Source: Rhodobacter sp. (GTDB lineage: Bacteria > Pseudomonadota > Alphaproteobacteria > Rhodobacterales > Rhodobacteraceae). From it: DNA of 64,000 nt. This document shows, piece after piece, positions 57,488 through 64,000 of the stretch (position 1 is the first letter of the stretch; the number at the start of each line of letters is the position of its first letter). A program made the translations under genes and the position numbers. The notes beneath the pieces are model-generated. The model was given only the letters and a program-made list of their open reading frames with translations. It ran no database searches and was not told where the DNA came from. Location of the stretch: positions 22,476-86,475 of the forward strand of contig PNJK01000009.1 in the NCBI GenBank assembly GCA_013821825.1, written 5' to 3'.

Positions 57488-58210
57488 TCAGGGTGACGCG
57501 TCCTGCGCGCCGCCCGCCCGAGCGAGGCCGGCAAGTCTGTCCGGCCAGAACGTATGAGCTGTCGCGGTCTGGTTGCGCGCGTGCCAGTACGGCGCCATGC
57601 GCAAACCGTCCTGGGACCATTGCGCCGCGACATGTCCCAGCCCCGCCTCTCCGGTTTCACTGAGCGACTTGGGCAAGGCTGCTATGATCGGGGTGCCACC
57701 GATCAATCGCAGCGCGGTGTCGAAATCACCGACCTGAAGCGCGACCGTCCGGGTTCGGTTGATCCGGGCAAATTTTGGTAAACCTGGAATCCGGCATCCG
57801 GCCCGAAGGCGACCCTCACCTGCGGTCTCGAGCTGAAAGCGTCAAAATCACCCTCAGCCAGCGGATGGGCCGGTTCGAAGAACATTGCGTCGCGTATGAC
57901 CAGCAGGCTGTGCTGCATGATACCCTCGCCCTCGACGCCCGCAGGCTTCAAGGCGAAATCAATTGCCTTCTGGCGCAGCCTGTCGATCATCTGGCGCGAT
58001 GATCCGGGTGGCTGGATGTCAAAAGTCAATCCTGGCGCAACCCGTATCTCGTGCTCCAGAAGCGGCGCGACCAGAGCATCCCGTTCGACCGCCGCAGCCG
58101 AAGACCTCAATGCCCCCAAGTCCTGCGAAGGATCATGGGTTTCGCGTTCGAACGTAGCTTCAAGGTCCGGTCCTGCATCCGAAAGCGAAGCCTGACCGAT
58201 GCCCGGATCC
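57488..58210 (-). pseudogene. Broken LysR-family regulator
   Basis: The effector-binding part is clear in one frame (VAPGLTFDIQPPGSSRQMID, IDFALKPAGVEGEGIMQHSL, FFEPAHPLAEGDFDAFSSRP, VRVAFGPDAGFQVYQNLP) and continues after a frameshift near 57710 in a second frame as GGTPIIAALPKSLSETGEAG and HARNQTATAHTFW. The N-terminal winged helix is only hinted at in a third frame around 58150-58210 (RMQDRTLKLRSNAKPMILRR), so further damage is present. No start can be given. Confidence 0.75.
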
Positions 58211-58529
58211 GCAAACACCCGTTCGTCGATGGGGCGGTTGGCGGAGCTGCCAGGGGTGCGGTCCCCCCTTTGAAGGGGAGTGTCCACGGTGGACTGAGTG
58301 GGGCCCGCAAGGGATTTCAAGGGGTTAGCTATGAACGTTAAGGGTTTGGTAAGGAGTTGACGCACCAAGATAGAAGAACCCAGGGTTCAGTCTCCATTGC
58401 ATCAAGGGTGTTGTCGTGCAGCTTACGTCATTCTCAGTTTCAGAGGGGGTCCATGGCGGGCTCCTGTTGGCGGGGGCAGGAGACCGGGGATCGGTTAGGG
58501 CCGGGTAAGCGGGGCGCGCGCTGGCGGGG
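58211..58529. other. Gene-free stretch between LysR remnant and DUF1489
   Basis: No protein family or RNA gene recognised. Two inverted repeats stand out: GTCCACGGTGGAC at about 58279-58291 and GCTCCTG/CAGGAG spaced by about 10 nt near 58458-58484, the latter suitably placed downstream (minus strand) of DUF1489 for a terminator. The track ORFs here are shadows or run-ons of the LysR remnant. Confidence 0.5.
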
Positions 58530-58964
58530 TCAGCGCAGCCCGATGTCGGCAAGCGCCTGGGCCAGCGCCGGGGGGAGGGGGTCGTCCTTGGCGCGGCCTT
58601 GCGGCAGGTCGCGAGGGGTATCCTTGGGGTCAAGGTAGCGCCAGCCCTGGAACGGACGCCGGGGGGCGGCTTCGGTGCGGATGACCGCTGCGTCAAGGAC
58701 GAGGGCGCAGCGCGAGATGCCGTCTCCAAGATCGATCTGCTCCAGCCCGACAATCCGTTGCCGGACAAGGATGACGCCCTTGATCACCCAGTAAAGCGAG
58801 CCACCGTTCAGCACTTCGGCCTCACGCTTCGGCCACATGCGGGTGACGTGGACGGCGCGGCCTTCTGGCCAGCGTCCACGCTGGGTGTCCTGCCAGTCGG
58901 TCAGGTCCTCGACGCTGTCGGTGCCGACGCAGAGTTTCAGAAGATTGACGAATCCGTCGGTCAT
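58530..58964 (-). CDS. DUF1489 family protein
   Basis: 144 residues: VNLLKLCVGTDSVEDLTDWQ, HVTRMWPKREAEVLNGGSLY, WVIKGVILVRQRIVGL, RRPFQGWRYLDPKDTPRDL. This is the full length and layout of the DUF1489 family, present in nearly all Rhodobacterales and rhizobia; function unknown. It is the only clearly intact gene between hisG and nrdJ, which suggests that it is under selection while its neighbours decay. Confidence 0.9.
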   Translation of the reverse strand: MTDGFVNLLKLCVGTDSVEDLTDWQDTQRGRWPEGRAVHVTRMWPKREAEVLNGGSLYWVIKGVILVRQRIVGLEQIDLGDGISRCALVLDAAVIRTEAAPRRPFQGWRYLDPKDTPRDLPQGRAKDDPLPPALAQALADIGLR

Positions 58965-59031
58965 TGCGTCCCCCGGGGAAGACCTAGCAGGCCGACGCAG
59001 CGAGGTGAAGGGCGACCGGTCGCGGGTCGAA

Positions 59032-59949
59032 TCAGAGGCGTTGCCGGTCGACGCGGATGCCTTGTTCCATCGCCGTGCACGGGTCGTAGATGAAGACGTC
59101 GAAGTCCGAGAGCTTGTCGCGCCATTCCGGGGCCAGTTCTGCCACGCATCGCACGGTCACGCGATCGATGAAGCTGTCGAACACGGCCCAGGCGTTTGTG
59201 GTGTCCGCCGGGTTCATGGCTTCGGCAATGGCGGTCGGGTCAAGCGTGTTCAGGGCGGTGGCATGCAAGTCGGTCAAGAAGGCAAGCTGCTCATCCACAT
59301 CCGCTTTCGTGCCTGCACGTCCGGCATGACCGGCGACAAGAAGTCCAAAAGCGTATTTCGCGTTGATCCGGCCAACGAGGCCGAGGACCCCCGGAATGTC
59401 CTGCGCGATCGCCATGCGGCGCGACATCATCCAGCCCGGGAAGATGACGTCGATCAGCATCAGGGTCTTGCTTTCGGGATGCCGGATTTCAATGCTGCCG
59501 AATTCGTGGTTCGGGCCGGAGGAGTTCAGGTCCGGCACCTGGTTCGCGGCCTGCACGGTGAAGGGCACGTCAATGCCGTCGAATGTCATTGTCGGTAGCG
59601 GGCGGTTGGGGTCGGCGGTATCCTGATGCGCGATGATCTGCATGCCCGGGTTGGTGGCGACGATCTGCGCGGCAAAGCTGATATGGTCGACATGGGCGTG
59701 GCTGTAGATCGTGGGTGATCTTGGCGTCGGGCGCGATTTCCTTTGCAGCTTTCACGATCTTGTCGCCGATCGGCGGCGAGGCGTCGATGACGACGAGGCC
59801 AGCCTCGTGGATCGGGTCGTAAGGGTCGTTGTGGACCATCGGGGGCGCGATGTCGCTGGCGCCGGGGTAGGGCGTCAGGATTGGGCATAGCTGGGCAGAG
59901 CCAGCTATGCCGACAACATCAGTCAGCCCGCAAGGCTGCGGGTGTGCAT
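59032..59949 (-). pseudogene. Broken periplasmic MBL-fold metallo-hydrolase
   Basis: The signature YSHAHVDHISFAAQ is complete but sits one frame away from the upstream part (YDPIHEAGLVVIDASPPIGD, KIVKAAKEIAPDAKIT); the shift is at about 59707. The C-terminal 200 residues (GPNHEFGSIEIRHPESKTLM, RMAIAQDIPGVLGLVGRINA) are open. The presumed signal peptide before SYAQS is interrupted by TAG and TGA codons; one of them lies in the arm of an 11-bp perfect inverted repeat. Probably once a secreted enzyme, now dead. Confidence 0.8.
59884..59911. repeat. 11-bp perfect inverted repeat inside the MBL pseudogene
   Basis: GGCATAGCTGG and CCAGCTATGCC separated by GCAGAG. One arm codes for the expected signal-peptidase region (SYA), the other creates an in-frame TAG, so the arm looks like an inverted copy made during decay. 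Confidence 0.7.
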
Positions 59950-60052
59950 TTGGGATTCCTTTCGTGGGGGCGCGCAAGATGCCAGTGGCTTTCTGCGCCG
60001 GTCTGGTGCGGTGACTGATACCGAACCGGGACCCGGCGCGCGCGGGATTTCA

Positions 60053-60436
60053 ATGGTGGAAAAAAAGGGGGTGACCCGTGGAGAACGCCCGCGGGGGTTC
60101 GATACCGACGCCGGCCTGGCTAGGGCGACGCGGCTCTTCTGGAAAAGGGGCTATGACGCTGTTGGCGTGGCCGAATTGGCCCAGTCGATCGGGACCAACC
60201 CGCCCAGCCTTTATGCGGCCTTCGGCAACAAGCGCGAGCTGTCCGAACGGACGATTGATCATTGCTCAGCGACCCAGGGCGAATTCTTCGGCTGGCTCGA
60301 CGATCCCGACGCCCCGGCCTGCTTCATCTTCGTCCTGACCGCGATTTCCGGGTCGGCGATCAATGGGGTCCCACTGCTGTGGCTGCTGCAGGACATCGAC
60401 CTGGCCAGCCGTGGATTGCGCGCGATCCTCGGGTAA
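60053..60436 (+). pseudogene. Truncated TetR-family regulator
   Basis: The N-terminal helix-turn-helix is clear: GFDTDAGLARATRLFWKRGY, VAELAQSIGTNPPSLYAAFG and NKRELSERTIDHCSATQGEF. After about residue 80 the sequence changes to CFIFVLTAISGSAINGVPLL, which does not look like a TetR ligand-binding domain, and it stops at 127 residues while the family has about 190-200. Divergent from the broken MBL gene, which it may once have regulated. A short functional DNA-binding protein cannot be excluded. Confidence 0.6.
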
Positions 60437-60578
60437 GGCTGAAACAGCGTCGGCGCGCCCATGTCTCGGGCGCCCCCCATATCTCGGGCCGGGCGGGTTA
60501 CGATCCACAAATGCTGTTGAAAGCGCCGCATACGAGGCGTAGGTTGAACCTTCCCCAAAGCCAGAGAGCCTGCCGCCC

Positions 60579-62867
60579 ATGAGCGCCTTTTCAGCCCCCA
60601 TTGCCGAAGCCATCTGGGACATGAAGTACCGCTTCAAGGCTGCGGACGGGAAACCGCTGGACGGGTCGGTCGAGGATACCTGGCGGCGGATTGCCCGGGC
60701 CTTGGCGGAGGTCGAGGCGGACCCGGCGAAGTGGGAGAGTGAGTTCTATGCCGCGCTGGAAGGGTTCCGGTTCCTGCCAGCGGGGCGGATCACGGCGGGG
60801 GCGGGAACGGGGCGCAGTGTCACCCTGTTCAACTGCTTTGTCATGGGCACGATCCCCGACACGATGGAAGGCATCTTCACCGGGCTGAAAGAAGCCGCGC
60901 TGACCATGCAGCAGGGCGGCGGGATCGGCTATGACTTCTCCACGATCCGCCCGCGCGGGGCCGAGGTGAAGGGGGTAGCGGCGGATGCCTCTGGTCCCCT
61001 TTCATTCATGGACGTCTGGGATGCGATGTGCCGCACGATCATGAGTGCTGGCAGCCGCCGCGGCGCGATGATGGCGACGATGCGCTGCGATCATCCGGAT
61101 ATCGAGGCTTTCATCGAGGCGAAGAAAGACCCGGCCCGGCTGCGCATGTTCAACCTGTCGGTGCTGGTGACCGATCCGTTCATGGCGGCGGTCAAGGCGG
61201 ACGGGCCGTGGGAACTGGCTTTCGGCGGCAAGGTCTACAAGACCGTGCAGGCGCGCGACCTGTGGAACCGGATCATGCGATCGACCTTTGATTTCGCGGA
61301 ACCTGGGGTGATCTTCATCGACCGGATCAATGCGATGAACAACCTTGGCTACGCCGAGACGATTGCCGCGACCAACCCCTGCGGCGAGCAGCCTTTGCCG
61401 CCTTATGGCGCCTGCCTCCTGGGGTCGATCAATCTGGCGGCGCTGGTGAAGGATGCGTTCGAGGCGCATTCCAGCATGGACGTTGCGGCGCTGGACCATC
61501 TGGTGCGGGTGGCCGTGCGGATGATGGACAATGTGGTCGACGCCAGCCGCTTTCCGCTGCCCGAGCAGGCGGCAGAGGCGCGGGCCAAGCGGCGGATCGG
61601 ACTGGGGGTCACCGGCCTTGCCGATGCCTTGCTGATGGTGGGCCTGCGTTACGGATCGGAAGAGGCGGCGAAGGTCACCGAGCTGTGGATGCATGCCATT
61701 GCGCAGGCGGCCTATCTGGCTTCGGTCGATCTGGCGAAAGAGAAGGGCGCGTTTCCGCTGTTTGACGCCGATGGCTACCTTGCCAGCGGCAACATGCGGC
61801 AGATGGACAAGGACGTCCGCGATGCGATCCGCAAACATGGCATTCGCAACGCGCTTTTGACCTCGGTCGCGCCGACGGGGACGATCAGCCTTTATGCCGG
61901 GAACGTAAGCTCGGGGATCGAGCCGGTCTTTGCGTATGTCTATACAAGGAAAGTGCTGCAGAAGGATGGCAGCCGGACCGAGGAAGAGGTGGTCGATTAT
62001 GCCGTTCGGCTGTGGCGCGAGAAGTTCGGCGATGCGCCCCTGCCCCCGCATTTCGTGAATGCCCAGATCCTGCCGCCGCTCGACCATGTGCGGATGCAGG
62101 CGGCGGCGCAGAAATGGGTGGATTCCTCGATTTCCAAGACGATCAACTGCCCGGTGGACATCAGCTTTGACGATTTCAAGGAGGTCTATATGGCCGCCTG
62201 GGATCAGGGCTGCAAAGGCTGCACGACCTATCGGCCGAATGACGTGACCGGATCGGTGCTGACGGTAAGCGAGGCCAGCGACAAGGCACCGGGGGAGGCC
62301 CCGGATCAGGTCCGGGGCGGGGCTTCGACGGGCGAGGTGGTGTATCTGTCGGAACCGCTGGATCGGCCTGCCGCGCTGGAAGGGCAGACCTACAAGGTGA
62401 AATGGCCGGGGTCAGAGCACGCGCTTTACATCACGATCAACGATGTCGTGACGTCAGGGCATCGGCGGCCATTCGAAGTGTTCATCAACTCGAAGAACAT
62501 GGAGCATTTCGCCTGGACAGTGGCGCTGACCCGGATGATCTCGGCGGTGTTCCGGCGGGGCGGAGATATCTCGTTTGTCGTGGAGGAGCTGAAGGCGGTC
62601 TTCGATCCGCGCGGCGGGGCGTGGATGGAAGGGAAGTATATCCCCTCGATCCTGGCGGCGATCGGCGGGGTGATCGAGCGGCACCTGATCGACATCGGTT
62701 TCATCGAGGGCGAGGGGCTGGGCCTGAAGGCCGATCCCAAGGCCGAGCTTCTGCGGGTCGGCGAAGCCCCGCGCGGGAAGTCGTGCCCGGCCTGCGGCAG
62801 CTATGACCTGCGGATGATCGAGGGGTGTTTGGTCTGCGGGTCCTGCGGGCATTCGAAGTGCGGGTGA
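60579..62867 (+). CDS. nrdJ: Adenosylcobalamin-dependent ribonucleotide reductase (class II)
   Basis: 762 residues. Reduces ribonucleotides using adenosylcobalamin as radical source, so DNA synthesis here depends on the B12 genes of the same window. Motifs: NCFVMGTIPDTMEGIF, QGGGIGYDFSTIRPRG, active-site NPCGEQPLPPYGACLLGSIN, APTGTISLYAGNVSSGIEPV, and the C-terminal CPACGSYDLRMIEGCLVCGS with CGHSKCG, holding the redox-active cysteines. A 17-residue insert about residues 566-582 (APGEAPDQVRGGASTGE) comes from a palindromic repeat. No cobalamin riboswitch is seen upstream (142 nt). Confidence 0.95.
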   Translation: MSAFSAPIAEAIWDMKYRFKAADGKPLDGSVEDTWRRIARALAEVEADPAKWESEFYAALEGFRFLPAGRITAGAGTGRSVTLFNCFVMGTIPDTMEGIFTGLKEAALTMQQGGGIGYDFSTIRPRGAEVKGVAADASGPLSFMDVWDAMCRTIMSAGSRRGAMMATMRCDHPDIEAFIEAKKDPARLRMFNLSVLVTDPFMAAVKADGPWELAFGGKVYKTVQARDLWNRIMRSTFDFAEPGVIFIDRINAMNNLGYAETIAATNPCGEQPLPPYGACLLGSINLAALVKDAFEAHSSMDVAALDHLVRVAVRMMDNVVDASRFPLPEQAAEARAKRRIGLGVTGLADALLMVGLRYGSEEAAKVTELWMHAIAQAAYLASVDLAKEKGAFPLFDADGYLASGNMRQMDKDVRDAIRKHGIRNALLTSVAPTGTISLYAGNVSSGIEPVFAYVYTRKVLQKDGSRTEEEVVDYAVRLWREKFGDAPLPPHFVNAQILPPLDHVRMQAAAQKWVDSSISKTINCPVDISFDDFKEVYMAAWDQGCKGCTTYRPNDVTGSVLTVSEASDKAPGEAPDQVRGGASTGEVVYLSEPLDRPAALEGQTYKVKWPGSEHALYITINDVVTSGHRRPFEVFINSKNMEHFAWTVALTRMISAVFRRGGDISFVVEELKAVFDPRGGAWMEGKYIPSILAAIGGVIERHLIDIGFIEGEGLGLKADPKAELLRVGEAPRGKSCPACGSYDLRMIEGCLVCGSCGHSKCG
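62299..62317. repeat. Palindromic element inside the nrdJ coding sequence
   Basis: CCCCGGATCAGGTCCGGGG, a 7-bp stem (CCCCGGA/TCCGGGG) around TCAGG. This is the core of an alphaproteobacterial intergenic palindrome type, here inserted in frame in a linker of NrdJ. Confidence 0.75.
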
Positions 62868-63002
62868 GGCAGATGGTAGCACGAAGCTAACACTACAGTT
62901 TCTCCATAAGCTACGCTGGGCTAGCTAAGCGTTGGTGAGCCCTGCGACCGCATGTGTCAGAAGCGACACATGAAATGTGATCAACTTGTTATCCAGCCAT
63001 TC

Positions 63003-63032
63003 TTGTAGAATCGCAGTGTCGAAGTATATACT
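63003..63032 (+). promoter_or_regulatory. Candidate promoter/operator of the mazEF-type pair
   Basis: TTGTAG (63003) and TATACT (63027) separated by 18 nt form a reasonable sigma-70 promoter in an AT-richer stretch. The -10 overlaps the 8-bp palindrome GTATATAC (63024-63031), a possible site for autorepression by the antitoxin. Confidence 0.4.
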
Positions 63033-63076
63033 CTGTATCTACGCCTTGGAGGGCGTCAAACAAGGAAGAGAATGAT

Positions 63077-63319
63077 ATGCAACTCAGCATAGCCAAGTGG
63101 GGCAACAGCCTTGCACTGCGGCTGCCGAGCCACATTGCCAAGGAAAGCAGGCTGGAAGAGGGGGCCACTGTAACAGTGGAAGTTCAGGAAGGTGGGTCAC
63201 TAATAGTGACCCCGACAAGGAAGCGGTTCAAGCTTTCGCAGCTTCTCGAGAACCACCCCAAGAGAGAAGTGTCTGCAGAAGTCGATTGGGGACAACCAAA
63301 AGGCGAAGAAGCTTGGTGA
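63077..63319 (+). CDS. MazE-type antitoxin
   Basis: 80 residues of the AbrB/MazE swapped-hairpin fold: MQLSIAKWGNSLALRLPSHI, then LEEGATVTVEVQEGGSLIV. The C-terminal half (KREVSAEVDWGQPKGEEAW) is the acidic toxin-binding tail. GGAAGAG precedes the ATG. The stop overlaps the toxin GTG (GTGA). Codon use is unlike its neighbours (many AGT, AGA, ATA codons), pointing to transfer. Confidence 0.9.
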   Translation: MQLSIAKWGNSLALRLPSHIAKESRLEEGATVTVEVQEGGSLIVTPTRKRFKLSQLLENHPKREVSAEVDWGQPKGEEAW

Positions 63320-63669
63320 CCCGGTCGCTGTATCAACCAGATCGTGGCGACATAATCTGGATGGACTGGACGCCGCATGCTGGAACAGAGCAGGGCGGGC
63401 GTAGGCCCGCCCTGGTGTTGTCGGCGATGGATTTCAACATCGCGACCGGGCTGGCGTTCTGTTGCCCCATCACTAGTCAAGGCAAGGGTAGCTCATTTGA
63501 GGTTCCCTTGCCTCGCGGCGTTGGTGTGAGTGGATTTGTACTAAGTGACAATCTTAGGAGCCTTGACTGGATTGCTCGAAATGCAGAGTTCAGAAGTAAG
63601 GTGAATAAAGAGGTTATGTGGGAAGTTCTCGGGCGGATAGAGGCTATTATGTGCGTCGATCTTGCCTGA
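63316..63669 (+). CDS. MazF-type endoribonuclease toxin
   Basis: 117 residues from a GTG at 63316, not the upstream frame of the track. PemK/MazF family mRNA interferase: YQPDRGDIIWMDWTPHAGTE, QGGRRPALVLSAMDFN, CPITSQGKGSSFEVPLP, FVLSDNLRSLDWIAR and the closing VLGRIEAIMCVDL. It cleaves mRNA when the antitoxin is lost. All blocks are complete, so it appears functional. Confidence 0.9.
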   Translation: MTRSLYQPDRGDIIWMDWTPHAGTEQGGRRPALVLSAMDFNIATGLAFCCPITSQGKGSSFEVPLPRGVGVSGFVLSDNLRSLDWIARNAEFRSKVNKEVMWEVLGRIEAIMCVDLA

Positions 63670-63730
63670 TCTGGTCTTCTAAACCACCCAACACTTTTGC
63701 CTCCCTCCGCAGAAGACCGGGTCAGAGCAC

Positions 63731-63773
63731 ATTAGAGTGTGCATCTGCTCAATGAATAAATGCACACTCTAAT
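63731..63773. terminator. 14-bp perfect inverted repeat after mazF
   Basis: ATTAGAGTGTGCAT and ATGCACACTCTAAT flank a 15-nt loop. It lies between two converging genes (mazF plus, unknown gene minus) and could stop transcription both ways, although there is no strong T-run; the arms are AT-richer than the chromosome. Confidence 0.5.
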
Positions 63774-63793
63774 CATCGACAAAACAGTAAGAA

Positions 63794-64000
63794 CTACTTC
63801 ACCCCATTCGCCCGCGCGATGAAGTCCGTCAGGTGCGGGACATAGTCCTCCGGCCTCGCCCCGCCCTGCGTTATCGCGACCGCGAAACTGTTCTTCGTGG
63901 CGCTGGCAATCGAGGTCGTCACGGTTGCCGTGTTTGCCATCGACTCCACATAGCGCAGGCCCTTGTGGGCGTTGGTCGGGGTGAAGCGATGGGCCTTACG
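63794..64000 (-). CDS. Unrecognised protein, C-terminal part (cut by window edge)
   Basis: Minus-strand frame open from the window end to a TAG at 63794, ending GGARPEDYVPHLTDFIARAN GVK after VESMANTATVTTSIASATKN. At least 68 residues. Strong GC-rich codon pattern like the chromosome. I do not recognise the family, and the N-terminal part is outside the window. Confidence 0.6.
   Translation of the reverse strand, partial: RKAHRFTPTNAHKGLRYVESMANTATVTTSIASATKNSFAVAITQGGARPEDYVPHLTDFIARANGVK

Noticed and set aside
58250-58330. Possible RNA gene around GTCCACGGTGGAC
   Set aside because: A short palindrome is visible, but no known RNA family (6S, SRP, tmRNA, RNase P) was recognised and no promoter or terminator pair frames it.

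Overview
The window looks like a 64 kb chromosomal piece of an alphaproteobacterium of the Rhodobacterales (Rhodobacteraceae/Paracoccaceae type). The reasons are high GC, tightly overlapping operons, the aerobic cobalamin operon in the order cobW-cobN-cobG-cobH-cobI-cobJ/cobK/cobL-cobE-cobM-cobB-cobA-cobF, a DUF1489 gene, a short HisG with HisZ, a dimethylglycine-dehydrogenase-like protein, a class II (B12-dependent) NrdJ, and hairpin plus GAGGATATTTT intergenic repeats. No database search was possible, so the assignment rests on recognised protein families.

Layout. 1-0.2 kb: start of dnaE (minus). 0.4-9.9 kb: one purine unit, xdhABC followed by a BMP-type (nucleoside/purine) ABC transporter, closed by a clear terminator. 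10-14.8 kb: an FAD amine oxidoreductase, a GH25 lipoprotein, a small membrane protein and a dimethylglycine dehydrogenase-like enzyme. 14.9-16.7 kb: a scar of truncated genes and nested insertion-sequence remnants (TetR-like tail, IS3 right end, a second transposase tail, a PotA-type ATPase without its Walker A half). 16.7-20.8 kb: MBL hydrolase, host-attachment-type protein, phosphoribosyltransferase, agmatinase family enzyme, conserved hypothetical. 20.9-24 kb: Zur regulon, zur-znuC-znuB divergent from znuA around a Zur-box-like palindrome.

24-45.5 kb: the centre of the window is vitamin B12. A long minus-strand operon (DUF1636-cobW-cobN-G-H-I-J, then cobL-E-M-B-A-F and an APH-fold kinase) lies behind a cobalamin riboswitch. 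cobO is divergent from it. A second minus-strand operon (btuD-btuF-btuC-cobQ) has its own cobalamin riboswitch and a possible 19-codon leader ORF. cobK sits in the antisense direction inside the large operon, with overlapping start codons against cobL and overlapping ends against cobJ. At 60.6 kb a B12-dependent ribonucleotide reductase uses the product of this pathway.

45.6-51.1 kb: SDR dehydrogenase, AbrB-family membrane protein, slyX, then the hisS-hisZ-hisG operon. 51.2-60.5 kb: a striking graveyard. A whole former operon (solute-binding protein, two permeases, ATPase, MGH1-type glycosidase, D-lyxose/D-mannose isomerase, glycerate 2-kinase, with a divergent LacI regulator) is preserved gene by gene but every member is broken by deletions, frameshifts, stop codons or IS3-type insertions. 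Its gene content suggests lost use of a sugar-glycerate compatible solute such as mannosylglycerate (inference). Broken LysR, MBL and TetR genes follow; only DUF1489 is intact there. 60.6-64 kb: nrdJ with a palindromic repeat inserted in its coding sequence, a lower-GC mazEF-type toxin-antitoxin pair, a 14-bp perfect inverted repeat and the 3' part of an unrecognised gene.
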